DNA of 64,000 bases from positions 62,001 to 126,000 of the forward strand of contig NZ_ATTQ01000016.1 of NCBI RefSeq assembly GCF_000419765.1. Reading direction: 5' to 3'. Below the pieces are notes generated by a model. The model made no database searches and was not told the DNA's origin. It saw only the letters and a program-made list of their open reading frames with translations. This DNA is from Rhizobium mongolense USDA 1844. Lineage in GTDB: Bacteria; Pseudomonadota; Alphaproteobacteria; Rhizobiales; Rhizobiaceae. The translations under genes were made by a program, and so were the position numbers. Position 1 is the stretch's first letter, and each line of letters opens with the position of its first letter. Below, piece by piece: positions 17,823-25,909 of this stretch.

Positions 17823-19259
17823 ATGGCACCGAAAACGACGCTGAACGCCAAGAACCTGGAAGTGCTAGGCGCCGAGAGGCTGGCCGAGTTGCTGATCGAG
17901 ATCAGCACGGGCAGCGCCGCGACCAAACGCCGGCTGCGGATCGAGCTCGCCGGAACGCAGAGCAGCGCTGAAGTTGCAAGGGAAGTAACAAAGCGGCTTT
18001 CATCGATCGAGCGCTCCCGCTCCATGATCAACTGGCGCCGGGTGAGGGCCTTGAAGAGCGATCTGGAGACGCAGCGGCACGTGATCGTTGATACGATCGC
18101 CAGCAGCGATCCGGACGAGGCGGTGGAGGTGATGTGGCGCTTCATGGGCCTGGCGCGTTCGATTTTCGAGCGATGCGACGATGGCAACGGCACGATCATG
18201 GATGTCTTTCATCAGGCCTGCGTTGATCTGGGCACGATAGCGAGCGCGGCAAGACCGGACCCGCGCCTGCTCGGCGAACAAACCTTCCGCGCGCTGCAGG
18301 ACAATGGCTACGGACAGTATGATCGCCTGATCGAGAATCTGTCGCCGGCGCTGGGTGCGGAAGGCCTCGACCGGCTGAAGTCGTTGTTCGACGATTGGGC
18401 AAAAGCGCCGGTCGATACGCCGACTGAGGCAGGCCCTGCCGTGATCGGTTGGGCAAGCAGTGGCCCGGTTTACGAAGACGAATTCAATCTCCGCCATCGC
18501 GACAGAACCATCAGGTCAGCATTGGAGCAGATCGCCGATGCCCAGGGCGACGTTGATGCCTTCATCGCGCAGCAGAGCGAGCAGGCGAGATCCGTGCCGA
18601 TGATTGCGGCAGAAATCGCCCAGCGACTGCTGAAGGCGGGCCGGGCCGGAGAGGCATGGGATGCCATCAATCGCATTGAGATGAAGGGCCGACAATCCCC
18701 GTTCGAGTGGGAAAAAGCCCGCCTCGAGGTGCTTGAAGCTCTGGGGCGGAGGGACGAAGCGCAGGCCTTTCGTTGGCAGTGCTTCGAACAATCGCTGAAC
18801 GAGCGGCACCTGCGAGCTTTTCTGAAGCGCCTACCGGATTTCGATGATCTCGAAGCAGAGGAAAACGCCTTCGATTGTGTGAGCCACTTCTCGGATGTCC
18901 ACCAGGCGCTCGCCTTCCTGCTGTCATGGCCGGCGCTCGACAGGGCTGCGACTCTCATTCGCGCGCGTGCAGCCGAACTTGATGGCGATCACTACGAACT
19001 TTTGACACCGGCGTCCGAGCATCTGCAGGAGAAGTATCCGTTGGCAGCGACCATCGTCCTGCGGGCTATGATTGACTTTACGCTCGATCGAGCGAAATCC
19101 AGTCGCTATCGCTTTGCCGCGCGACATCTGGTTCAATGTGAGCGACTGTCGACGAAGATTTGCGACTTCGACACTTTTACGTCACATCCCGGCTATGTTG
19201 CAGATCTGAGAGGCAAGCACGCGAAGAAGGCCGGATTCTGGACGGCCGCAGGACAGTGA
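17823..19259 (+). CDS. DUF6880-like protein
   Basis: A 478-residue largely helical protein without signal peptide or membrane segment. I recognise it tentatively as DUF6880: an N-terminal LGAERLAELLIEI segment, then KRRLRIELAG, and a C-terminal helical-repeat region (about residues 240-470) that alternates short Ala/Leu-rich helices like TPR or SEL1 repeats. The stop is followed by a copy of the repeat that also lies upstream, so the gene is bracketed by direct repeats. The start is the ATG at 17823; an in-frame TTG at 17811 is possible. Function unknown. Confidence 0.75.
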   Translation: MAPKTTLNAKNLEVLGAERLAELLIEISTGSAATKRRLRIELAGTQSSAEVAREVTKRLSSIERSRSMINWRRVRALKSDLETQRHVIVDTIASSDPDEAVEVMWRFMGLARSIFERCDDGNGTIMDVFHQACVDLGTIASAARPDPRLLGEQTFRALQDNGYGQYDRLIENLSPALGAEGLDRLKSLFDDWAKAPVDTPTEAGPAVIGWASSGPVYEDEFNLRHRDRTIRSALEQIADAQGDVDAFIAQQSEQARSVPMIAAEIAQRLLKAGRAGEAWDAINRIEMKGRQSPFEWEKARLEVLEALGRRDEAQAFRWQCFEQSLNERHLRAFLKRLPDFDDLEAEENAFDCVSHFSDVHQALAFLLSWPALDRAATLIRARAAELDGDHYELLTPASEHLQEKYPLAATIVLRAMIDFTLDRAKSSRYRFAARHLVQCERLSTKICDFDTFTSHPGYVADLRGKHAKKAGFWTAAGQ

Positions 19260-19301
19260 CGAAGGATCATCTGCAACGGCACCAACAAGACGCCCTCTTA
19301 G

Positions 19302-19389
19302 ATTTCTGATTGTCGCGATGCGGTCTCCAGCGGATGTTGAAGATCGCGCGTAGGACGCCCCCCGGGAGGAGAGCCAAGGATTATCCCGG
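19302..19389 (+). repeat. Direct repeat copy B downstream of the DUF6880-like gene
   Basis: Second copy of the roughly 90-base element seen at 17622-17711, in the same orientation. Best conserved are TGATTGTCG, GATGTTGAAGATC, and GCCAAGGATTATCCC. The TGATCT/AGATCA pairing of copy A is changed to CGGTCT/AGATCG, keeping most of the pairing with one G-T, which suggests a conserved hairpin. Confidence 0.6.
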
Positions 19390-19495
19390 CATCCTCACCT
19401 ATTAAAATCTCATGCCTTTATTCACTGCTCGGCGAGCCGGATCGACTTTTGAACTCCTGGAACGGATCCTCGGCAACCATCAGACCAAACTGCAC

Positions 19496-20422
19496 TTAGT
19501 TAATCAGGCTTCCGAGCCGCAGGACCAGTCTCCTGTCGAAGAGATGCCCCCTATCGAACATCCACTTCAGCGCTTCTGTGCTGGTCCATGCGCGCTTGTA
19601 GGGGCGGACGCTCGTAAGGGCGTCAAACACGTCGCACACGGTGCATATGCGAACAGGCAAACTCAGTCGATCAGCTCGAAGGCCAAGCGGGTAGCCGCTT
19701 CCGTCAAGGGCTTCGTGGTGAAATCGGCAGATTTCGAGAATCAGGTCAGATACCTCCGGGTGCTGCTTAAGGCGGAGGTAGCCACGCTCAGGATGGGTGC
19801 GCATTACATGCCGCTCGGCCTCTGTCAGCTGTCCGCTCTTGTTGAGGATAGCGTTGGGTATCAGCAACTTGCCAAGATCATGCAACAGCCCGGCTATGGT
19901 TAATTCCCTTGTCGTTTCCTCTCCCAGGTCCGACAGGTGACCGAGCCCCGTCATGAGCCCGCTGACCGCGAGCGAGTGGATATAAGTTCCCTCATCCTTG
20001 GTCTTTAGCCGCGTGACCTCGACCAAGACATGGGGCGAGGCGATTAAGGAAGCGGTGATGTTCATGGCGGCGGGGGCGAATCGATCGATATCGAACTTGC
20101 CTGATTTGATCTCGTCAAAACCGTCCCGCAAAGTCGCGGTTACTTGAGATACCGCATGCTGGATCCGTGTGCGCTGGTCTGATTCACGCAGGGATGTGGG
20201 CTGGACGTGCTCGTCCGGCTGGCGGCAAACAGGCAAGCCGCAATCGACATTGCTTTTCGCACGGTTGATCAGAACGTATTCCGCCGAAGAGGCGAGTATG
20301 GAATGCAGGGCGGAATCCGTTTCAAGCAGGAAGCGTCGTCCGGAGAACTCCAAGTCAGCGCATTCTACCGCTTCAATATACATTCCTTTTCGAAGCAAGG
20401 ATTTTCGAATACGCAGAACCAC
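19496..20422 (-). CDS. HD-GYP domain protein, probable cyclic-di-GMP phosphodiesterase
   Basis: A 308-residue protein. The first roughly 95 residues resemble the DUF3391 domain often found before HD-GYP. The HD-GYP domain follows from about residue 135, with HSLAVSGLM, HDLGK, HHEALDGSGYPLGL and the downstream DVFDALTSVRPYK. These are the metal ligands and GYP motif needed to hydrolyse cyclic di-GMP. No membrane segment is seen, so it is cytosolic. The start is GTG at 20422 with GAGGAG nine bases upstream; a later ATG at 20383 would cut the N-terminal domain. Confidence 0.9.
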   Translation of the reverse strand: MVLRIRKSLLRKGMYIEAVECADLEFSGRRFLLETDSALHSILASSAEYVLINRAKSNVDCGLPVCRQPDEHVQPTSLRESDQRTRIQHAVSQVTATLRDGFDEIKSGKFDIDRFAPAAMNITASLIASPHVLVEVTRLKTKDEGTYIHSLAVSGLMTGLGHLSDLGEETTRELTIAGLLHDLGKLLIPNAILNKSGQLTEAERHVMRTHPERGYLRLKQHPEVSDLILEICRFHHEALDGSGYPLGLRADRLSLPVRICTVCDVFDALTSVRPYKRAWTSTEALKWMFDRGHLFDRRLVLRLGSLIN

Positions 20423-20759
20423 GATTAGCGACTCCTCACGTCTGCTAATACTTCTCCTTGTAAGCGTATATCTAATATCTAATAAAAGCGTTACGTGCTT
20501 CGAACTGCTACTGCGTTCTTGGATGAAAAGTGCCTCCCGCTGTGTCCCAGATCAGCGCCCGAGGCAAATCTCGGTTGATTGAGAACGGGAGGATTTCTGG
20601 TTCAACGTAGCCTACAGCGAGGCTTCATACTGCGCCGGCGCACTTGTGCTTGCCATCGGCCTCTGAGCTATGGATGCGGCAGAAATCCCGAACGCAAGTT
20701 AGAAAATCCAAATCTCCAAGATTCCAATGCGTATGGAATAAGGGAGCGTGCGCTCCTTA
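20423..20759. other. Intergenic region with possible repeat fragment
   Basis: No supported gene. Bases 20621-20666 (GGCTTCATACTGCGCCGGCG...) resemble 17576-17621 near repeat copy A. The remainder includes an AT-rich stretch at about 20440-20500, likely the promoter of the HD-GYP gene. Confidence 0.4.
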
Positions 20760-20912
20760 TTATCGAGGCGCTAGCCTTTGTAGAATTCGAGATGGCTGCT
20801 TCGCATAATGAGTGATGGTATCCAGAGCCGCCAAAGAGAAGGATCCCTTTTTCTCGGCAAAATCCCAGGTAACGAAACACGCTAGAATAAAAGCAGCGAT
20901 GACGTATCTCAT
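20760..20912 (-). CDS. Small exported or membrane-anchored protein (50 aa)
   Basis: A 50-residue frame starting MRYVIAAFILACFVTWDFAE, a hydrophobic signal or anchor followed by a basic tail (QPSRILQRLAPR). Similar tiny one-span proteins are frequent in Rhizobium genomes. No ribosome site is obvious upstream of the ATG at 20912, and the frame extends further upstream without features. It may be real but is weakly supported. Confidence 0.35.
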   Translation of the reverse strand: MRYVIAAFILACFVTWDFAEKKGSFSLAALDTITHYAKQPSRILQRLAPR

Positions 20913-21026
20913 CGTATTCTTATATACGGAGATGCTTAAAGAAGCGTAAAGCACGGCCTCATCGACCCGCTCGTCGGGCATGAGGCGTCGCTGAACGCAA
21001 CATATGCAGGAAAAAGGAGAATAGAA

Positions 21027-21338
21027 ATGCGAATGATGCTCAAAGTTTCGCTTCCCGTTGACAAGGGAAACGCAGCAATCAAAGACGGCAGCCTCGTCAC
21101 CAAGATTCAATCCATCCTTGCTGATCTCAAACCCGAAGCGGCCTACTTCACTGAATTCGACGGGAAAAGAACGGGCCTGATTTTCTTCGACATGACGGAC
21201 ACCTCGGAGATGCCGGCCGTTGCTGAGCCATGGTTCCTTGCGTTTGATGCCAGTGTTGAGATCAAGGCGGTCATGAACCGCGATGACCTGGCGAAGGCCC
21301 GGCCCGGGATTGAGAGGGCAGTCGAGAGCTTCGGCTGA
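21027..21338 (+). CDS. Conserved hypothetical protein (103 aa, possible alpha/beta-barrel dimer fold)
   Basis: A 103-residue soluble protein (MRMMLKVSLPVDKGNAAI...). The pattern MLKVSxPVxxGNxAIKDGSL, then AAYFTEFDGKRTGLIFFDM and AVAEPWFLAFDASVEIKAVM, is that of small conserved bacterial proteins resembling ferredoxin-like (ABM/DUF3303-type) folds. The ATG at 21027 follows AGGAGAATAGAA. It stands alone just before the tRNA-Ser gene on the opposite strand. No enzymatic role can be assigned. Confidence 0.75.
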   Translation: MRMMLKVSLPVDKGNAAIKDGSLVTKIQSILADLKPEAAYFTEFDGKRTGLIFFDMTDTSEMPAVAEPWFLAFDASVEIKAVMNRDDLAKARPGIERAVESFG

Positions 21339-21484
21339 ATCACATCACAACGGCTTGAATAGTGCCCAACTACAACGGACGCGCCGTCAGCGTGGCCTGC
21401 GATGATTTGTGATCGAAGCCACTCGACGCCAAAGGCTCTCGGCAGATGCCGAGGTTTCACAATCATTTGATTTCAAATAAAATC

Positions 21485-21574
21485 TGGCGGAGAGGGGGGG
21501 ATTCGAACCCCCGATGCCCTTGCAGGCATGCCGCATTTCGAGTGCGGTGCATTCAACCACTCTGCCACCTCTCC
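21485..21574 (-). tRNA. tRNA-Ser (anticodon CGA)
   Basis: A 90-base tRNA with acceptor stem GGAGAGG / CCTCTCC, discriminator G and encoded CCA. The D-loop is in GTGGTTGAATG. The anticodon loop is ACTCGAAAT, giving anticodon CGA for codon UCG. A long variable arm follows (GCATGCCTGCAAGGGCATC), typical of class II serine tRNAs, then the T-loop GGTTCGAATCC. All stems pair. The 3' end faces the accessory stretch to the left. Confidence 0.97.
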
Positions 21575-21877
21575 GCGGTGCTGGTTGGCGCTTGTTTCGC
21601 GCGGGCTGTCTCATAGCGATCAAAAGGCGGGCTGGCAAGACGAAATTGTAAAGCTTTTCATCCTTTTGCCTTGACAGCTTTTTGACACTCGCGTATCCCG
21701 CTCACGCAATAGGTATGGAGAAGTCCGTGCCTTGCCAGCCTCGCGCCCGCGCGGGGTTTCACCGGCAGACAGAGTTCCGGGCGAACGCCCTGAAATCCCT
21801 GCTTAACTTCGACTGATAAGAAGACAGCCACCTGCGGTTTGCGGGGAGAGCTGGATCGAACATGAAAGGATTAAAAA
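21575..21877. other. Promoter and leader region of rplU
   Basis: These 303 bases hold two TTGACA hexamers near 21671-21687 and a leader of about 165 bases before rplU. The leader contains a GC-rich inverted segment (CGCGCCCGCGCGGGG). A structured regulatory leader is possible, but I cannot define one. No reading frame is supported. Confidence 0.45.
21671..21699 (+). promoter_or_regulatory. Probable sigma-70-type promoter for rplU-rpmA
   Basis: TTGACA at 21671-21676 is followed after 17 bases by TATCCC at 21694-21699. A second TTGACA at 21682 overlaps with a poorer -10 near CAATAG. This places transcription start about 170 bases before rplU. Based on hexamer match only. Confidence 0.45.
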
Positions 21878-22195
21878 ATGTTCGCAGTCATCAAGACCGG
21901 CGGTAAGCAGTACCGTGTGGCAGCCAACGACGTGCTGACCATCGAAAAGCTTGAAGCAACCGCTGGCGACTCCATCGAATTCACCGAAGTCCTCGTAATC
22001 GGCGAAGGCGCCGACGCTGCGATTGGTGCTCCCTTCGTCACGGGCGCTTCCGTCAAGGCCGAAGTGGTCGAGCACAACCGCGGCAAGAAGGTCATCGCCT
22101 TCAAGAAGCGCCGCCGTCAGAACTCGAAGCGTTCGCGCGGCCATCGCCAGCATCATACGGTCGTCCGCATCACGGACATCGTGGCTGCCAAGTAA
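21878..22195 (+). CDS. rplU: 50S ribosomal protein L21
   Basis: A 105-residue ribosomal protein of the large subunit. MFAVIKTGGKQYRVAANDVL opens the protein and is diagnostic of L21, and the C-terminal basic part (KKRRRQNSKRSRGHRQHHTVVRITDI) contacts 23S rRNA. The length is as expected for alphaproteobacteria. It is 34 bases upstream of rpmA, the universal partner. Confidence 0.98.
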   Translation: MFAVIKTGGKQYRVAANDVLTIEKLEATAGDSIEFTEVLVIGEGADAAIGAPFVTGASVKAEVVEHNRGKKVIAFKKRRRQNSKRSRGHRQHHTVVRITDIVAAK

Positions 22196-22229
22196 GATCA
22201 CGGGACTAAAGGTTTAAAGGAGAACTCCA

Positions 22230-22499
22230 ATGGCACACAAAAAAGCTGGCGGTTCATCGCGTAACGGTCGTGATTCCGAATCCAAGCGCCTTGGCGTGAA
22301 GAAGTTCGGCGGCGAAGCCGTCATCGCAGGCAACATTATCGTGCGTCAGCGCGGTACGCAGTGGCATCCGGGCGCCAATGTCGGCCTCGGGAAGGACCAC
22401 ACCATTTTTGCGCTTACGGCAGGCAATGTGGACTACCGAACGAAGGCCAATGGTCGCGTGTACGTGTCTGTAATGCCGAAAGCGGAAGCAGCGGAATAA
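22230..22499 (+). CDS. rpmA: 50S ribosomal protein L27
   Basis: An 89-residue ribosomal protein reaching the peptidyl-transferase centre. MAHKKAGGSSRNGRDSESKRLG at the N-terminus is nearly invariant; there is no cleaved N-terminal extension of the Firmicutes type. The ribosome site AAAGGAGAACTCC precedes the ATG. It ends the rplU-rpmA transcript, followed by a strong terminator at 22571. Confidence 0.98.
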   Translation: MAHKKAGGSSRNGRDSESKRLGVKKFGGEAVIAGNIIVRQRGTQWHPGANVGLGKDHTIFALTAGNVDYRTKANGRVYVSVMPKAEAAE

Positions 22500-22570
22500 G
22501 CCGGTAGCGCTCTAAAACAGCCGGCGTCTCATCGACCCGGCTGGCCGTACCAGGTTCAGTCCAGAAAACA

Positions 22571-22599
22571 GGGGAGATGGGGCACCGTCTCCCCTTTTT
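22571..22599 (+). terminator. Rho-independent terminator after rpmA
   Basis: GGGGAGA / TCTCCCC stem with a ten-base loop, followed by TTTTTC. It lies about 70 bases after rpmA and directly before the first acetyltransferase gene. Confidence 0.85.
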
Positions 22600-22623
22600 C
22601 TTTGTCCATAAGGAGGACTGAAC

Positions 22624-23256
22624 ATGCAAGGCGAACTGATAAGGGTTGACCAATCACGGTCACCCCAAGAACGGCTGAGGCCGGAGCGGTTAAGGACCGA
22701 TTGCCCTGTCTTATTATCGGAAAGGCTCGTCATGCGCGCGCCCCACGAGGAAGACATTGACGCCCTTTCCCATCTCGCCAACAACGCCAAAGTCGCCACG
22801 ATGGTATCGCGTATGCCGCACCCATATACCGCCAATGATGCAGCCGACTTCGTGCGTCGGACGAAGAATGGCGAGATTGGTAAGTGCGTCTATGCCATCA
22901 CCAAAGCTGAAAACGGCGCCTTCATGGGGTGTTGCGGAGTTGAGCCGCATGCAGACGGGCGTACCGTCGAAATCGGCTATTGGCTCGGTGAACCCTATTG
23001 GAACCAGGGCTATACGACCGAGGCATGTCACGCTCTGGTCGATATGGTCTTTCGCACGCGCGAAAACGTCGATCAGATCGATGCCCGTTGCCGGGTGATG
23101 AACATCGCATCGCGGCGGGTTATCCAGAAGTGCGGCTTCCAGTTCCAGGGCTCAGGCCTTGCCGCGTCTCTGGCACTCGGCAGCAACGTGCCCGTGGAAT
23201 GGTACCGGCTCGACCGGAAGACCTGGATGTCGCTGAGAAGTTGGGGGAGCCTGTGA
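22624..23256 (+). CDS. GNAT-family N-acetyltransferase (RimJ/RimL type)
   Basis: A 210-residue acetyltransferase. After a charged N-terminal leader comes the RimJ/RimL pattern: LLSERLVMRAPHEEDIDAL, then MGCCGVEPH, EIGYWLGEPYWNQGYTTEA (acetyl-CoA binding loop), and NIASRRVIQKCGFQ. Such proteins acetylate N-terminal or small-molecule amines; the substrate cannot be told. The start has an ideal AAGGAGG seven bases upstream. The next acetyltransferase gene overlaps its stop by one base. In rhizobia this pair usually lies between rpmA and obgE. Confidence 0.88.
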   Translation: MQGELIRVDQSRSPQERLRPERLRTDCPVLLSERLVMRAPHEEDIDALSHLANNAKVATMVSRMPHPYTANDAADFVRRTKNGEIGKCVYAITKAENGAFMGCCGVEPHADGRTVEIGYWLGEPYWNQGYTTEACHALVDMVFRTRENVDQIDARCRVMNIASRRVIQKCGFQFQGSGLAASLALGSNVPVEWYRLDRKTWMSLRSWGSL

Positions 23257-23843
23257 TGAGCGCCGCCATCTTGCAGCGACCCAAGAGCGAGCAAGTGACG
23301 CCCGGCCCCGCGCCGGTCGTCACCACGCCCCGGCTGACGCTCCGCCCGCACAGGCTGGCCGATGCGAATGCAATTGCGGAATCGCTGTCCGACTTCGCAA
23401 TCACTCGCATGCTTTCCCGCGTGCCCGCGCCCTATGACAGGCAGGACGCGCTTGATTGGCTGGTGCCCGTGACGTCCGGCAGTCTGCCGGATTGGCACTT
23501 GGCGGTCACCGATGGCGACGACACGCATATCGGCGTTGTCTCCGTCGAGCTCCGCCACGGCCGCTGGCACCTTGGTTACTGGCTGAACCGCTACTATTGG
23601 CGGCGCGGCTTTATGAGCGAGGCTGTCGCAGCCGTGCTGGAGCGCTTTTCCCGGCGGATGCCGGAAAGCGCCGTTCATTCGGGCGTGTTTGCGGACAATC
23701 CAGCCTCGCTGAGATTGCAGGAGAAGCTGGGTTTCCGGATGACGGGATGTGTGGAGATCTACAGCTTCGCCCGCAACACCATGGTATCGCACGTCGAAAC
23801 CGTGCTTCAGCCCGGCGCTCTGCAGATCACGAAGGCTGCCTGA
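23256..23843 (+). CDS. GNAT-family N-acetyltransferase, second of a pair
   Basis: A 195-residue acetyltransferase with TTPRLTLRPHRLADANAIAE at the start, HLGYWLNRYYWRRGFMSEAV as the acetyl-CoA loop, and NPASLRLQEKLGFR near the end. It is translationally coupled to the first acetyltransferase (TGATG). The two share only family-level similarity, so they are probably an old tandem pair rather than a recent duplicate. A terminator hairpin follows. Confidence 0.88.
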   Translation: MSAAILQRPKSEQVTPGPAPVVTTPRLTLRPHRLADANAIAESLSDFAITRMLSRVPAPYDRQDALDWLVPVTSGSLPDWHLAVTDGDDTHIGVVSVELRHGRWHLGYWLNRYYWRRGFMSEAVAAVLERFSRRMPESAVHSGVFADNPASLRLQEKLGFRMTGCVEIYSFARNTMVSHVETVLQPGALQITKAA

Positions 23844-23852
23844 CCAGACAAG

Positions 23853-23882
23853 AACACCGCAGCCGGCGCTGCGGTGTTTTCC
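23853..23882 (+). terminator. Terminator between the acetyltransferase and the convergent EEP gene
   Basis: AACACCGCAG / CTGCGGTGTT, a perfect ten-base stem with a six-base loop, followed by TTTTCC. It lies between convergent genes and could act on both, although only the plus side has a T run. Confidence 0.75.
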
Positions 23883-24745
23883 TATCCGCCGATCTCGACC
23901 CAGACAGGGAAATGGTCGGAGCCCACCGAAGCTGTGTCCACATGAGCAGATTTCAGGCGGCCATGCAGGCCGCAACTGACAAAGCAGTAATCGAGATGCA
24001 TGCGCTTGCCGTGATTCTTCGGGTCCACCCAGCTATAGCTTGCGGGCGCATAGCCTTCGAGAGCGGCCAGCGCATCGACAGGTGTTCCGATGCGCGGCAC
24101 GCGGCCGTAATATCCTTCCCTCGTCCCGGCAAACGAGCAATATTCCGGCGATTCCGGCACCATGTTGAAATCACCCAAGATGACGTAGTCTTCCGGAAGC
24201 GGCAGATCCGCAATCTCGAATTCGCTGGCACCGGTCACGCAACCGCCCTCGAACGGAAACGCATTGATGCGCTCGTTCAAATAGGCGAGCTGGCGGATAC
24301 GCTCATCGGGCGAAACGTGATCGAGATGAACGGAATAGACGCGAAACGCGCCCTCCGGCGTATCAATGACGGCCTCGCTCGCCCCACGCTGCAGATTGAT
24401 TTTCGAAACTGTGCGGCTGCGCGGCAAAAGCAGGGTGCGCGCCGACAGGATCGGCCAACGCGAAAGGATCATGTTGCCGAACTGGAAGCGCGTGCCGCGC
24501 GGCGGAAAGCCCTCGTCACCGGCGTCGACATGCAGATCGCAGGCCGGGCCATAGACCCAGAAATGGTTGGGAAAGAAGGCCGCGAGATCGGCCGCCATGT
24601 CGGAAAAATCGTTTCGCGAGAAGCCTCTGGTCACCTCCTGAAGCGCGATGATATCCGCGCCATCGAGGTTGTCCGCAATACGGCCAAGATCATAAATCCC
24701 ATCAAGACCGAAGCCGTACTGTATGTTATAGCTCGCAAACTTCAC
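23882..24745 (-). CDS. Endonuclease/exonuclease/phosphatase family protein
   Basis: A protein of about 287 residues with the Mg-dependent phosphohydrolase fold shared by AP endonucleases and sphingomyelinases. Visible motifs: FASYNIQYG at the start, IIALQEV (metal Glu), SVHLDH, ILGDFNM, and the C-terminal VGSDHFPVWVE with catalytic His. No signal peptide is seen. The likely start is GTG at 24745, because the homologous region begins there; an open frame continues upstream through the start of obgE but is out of family. Divergent from obgE. Substrate unknown. Confidence 0.85.
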   Translation of the reverse strand: MKFASYNIQYGFGLDGIYDLGRIADNLDGADIIALQEVTRGFSRNDFSDMAADLAAFFPNHFWVYGPACDLHVDAGDEGFPPRGTRFQFGNMILSRWPILSARTLLLPRSRTVSKINLQRGASEAVIDTPEGAFRVYSVHLDHVSPDERIRQLAYLNERINAFPFEGGCVTGASEFEIADLPLPEDYVILGDFNMVPESPEYCSFAGTREGYYGRVPRIGTPVDALAALEGYAPASYSWVDPKNHGKRMHLDYCFVSCGLHGRLKSAHVDTASVGSDHFPVWVEIGG

Positions 24746-24829
24746 GATAATCTTTGACCTTAGCTTGAACCGCCTATATCGAAAGCGGCAGGATGGGGCG
24801 CGTAAAAAGCCACTGATGATGGAAGTAAA

Positions 24830-25909
24830 ATGAAATTTCTCGACGAAGCAAAGGTCTATATCCGGTCCGGTGACGGGGGCGCAGGCAGCGTCTCGTTCCG
24901 GCGCGAGAAATTCATCGAGTTCGGCGGGCCGGACGGCGGCGACGGCGGACGCGGCGGCGATGTCTGGGTTGAAGCCGTCAACGGGCTTAACACGCTGATC
25001 GACTTCCGCTACCAGCAGCATTTCAAGGCCAAGATCGGCATGCACGGCATGGGCAAAAACCGCACCGGCGCCAATGGCGACGACGTGACGCTCAAGGTCC
25101 CGGTCGGAACACAGGTCCTCGAAGAAGACCAGGAAACGCTGATCTGCGACCTGACGGAAGAAGGACAGCGTTTCCGGCTTGCCGCCGGCGGCAACGGCGG
25201 CTTTGGGAATGCGCATTTCAAATCCTCGGTCAATCAGGCACCGGATTGGGCAAATCCCGGCCTTGCTGGCGAGGAAAAGACGATCTGGCTGCATCTGAAG
25301 CTGATTGCGGACGCCGGCCTCGTCGGTCTGCCAAATGCCGGAAAGTCGACTTTCCTGGCGGCAGTCACCCGCGCGCGACCGAAGATCGCCAATTATCCCT
25401 TCACCACGCTGCATCCGAATCTCGGCGTGGCAACCATCGACGGACAGGAATTCATTCTCGCCGACATCCCGGGGCTGATCGAAGGCGCGCACGAGGGCGT
25501 CGGCATCGGCGACCGGTTCCTCGGCCATGTCGAGCGTACTCGCGTGCTGCTGCATCTGGTCTCGGCGCAGGAGGAAAAAGTCGGCAAAGCCTATACAACT
25601 GTGAAGAACGAGCTTGAGGCCTACGGCAACGAACTGACCGACAAAGCGGAAATCGTTGCGCTCTCACAAATCGACGTGCTCGACGACGCGACGCTGAAGA
25701 AGAAGACGAAGGAGCTCGCCAAGGCTTGCGGCAAGACGCCGTTCCAGATTTCGGCCGTGACCGGCAAGGGCATGACCGAGGTTCTGCGGGCCCTGCGCGA
25801 CATCATTGTCGAAGCGAATGCGGGCGGCGAGAAGCCGGCCAAAGCGCCGAAGCTGCGGCATCGCGACATGATCGCTGCCGACGAGGACAGAACGGATGAC
25901 GACGCGTAA
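24830..25909 (+). CDS. obgE: GTPase ObgE/CgtA
   Basis: A 359-residue essential GTPase involved in 50S subunit assembly and stress signalling. The Gly-rich Obg fold (GDGGAGSVSFRREKF, DGGDGGRGGDV) occupies residues 1-158. The G domain follows with GLPNAGKST, the Thr switch, DIPGLIEGA and the SQIDVLDD base-recognition region. The C-terminal tail is short, as in other alphaproteobacteria. Its last 14 bases overlap the start of proB. Confidence 0.97.
   Translation: MKFLDEAKVYIRSGDGGAGSVSFRREKFIEFGGPDGGDGGRGGDVWVEAVNGLNTLIDFRYQQHFKAKIGMHGMGKNRTGANGDDVTLKVPVGTQVLEEDQETLICDLTEEGQRFRLAAGGNGGFGNAHFKSSVNQAPDWANPGLAGEEKTIWLHLKLIADAGLVGLPNAGKSTFLAAVTRARPKIANYPFTTLHPNLGVATIDGQEFILADIPGLIEGAHEGVGIGDRFLGHVERTRVLLHLVSAQEEKVGKAYTTVKNELEAYGNELTDKAEIVALSQIDVLDDATLKKKTKELAKACGKTPFQISAVTGKGMTEVLRALRDIIVEANAGGEKPAKAPKLRHRDMIAADEDRTDDDA

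Noticed and set aside
22571..22599. Possible small RNA in the gap after rpmA
   Set aside because: The single strong hairpin with a T-run is explained as the rplU-rpmA terminator.
24746..25555. N-terminal extension of the EEP protein into obgE on the minus strand
   Set aside because: The frame is open upstream but antisense to obgE; the EEP fold starts at the GTG at 24745.
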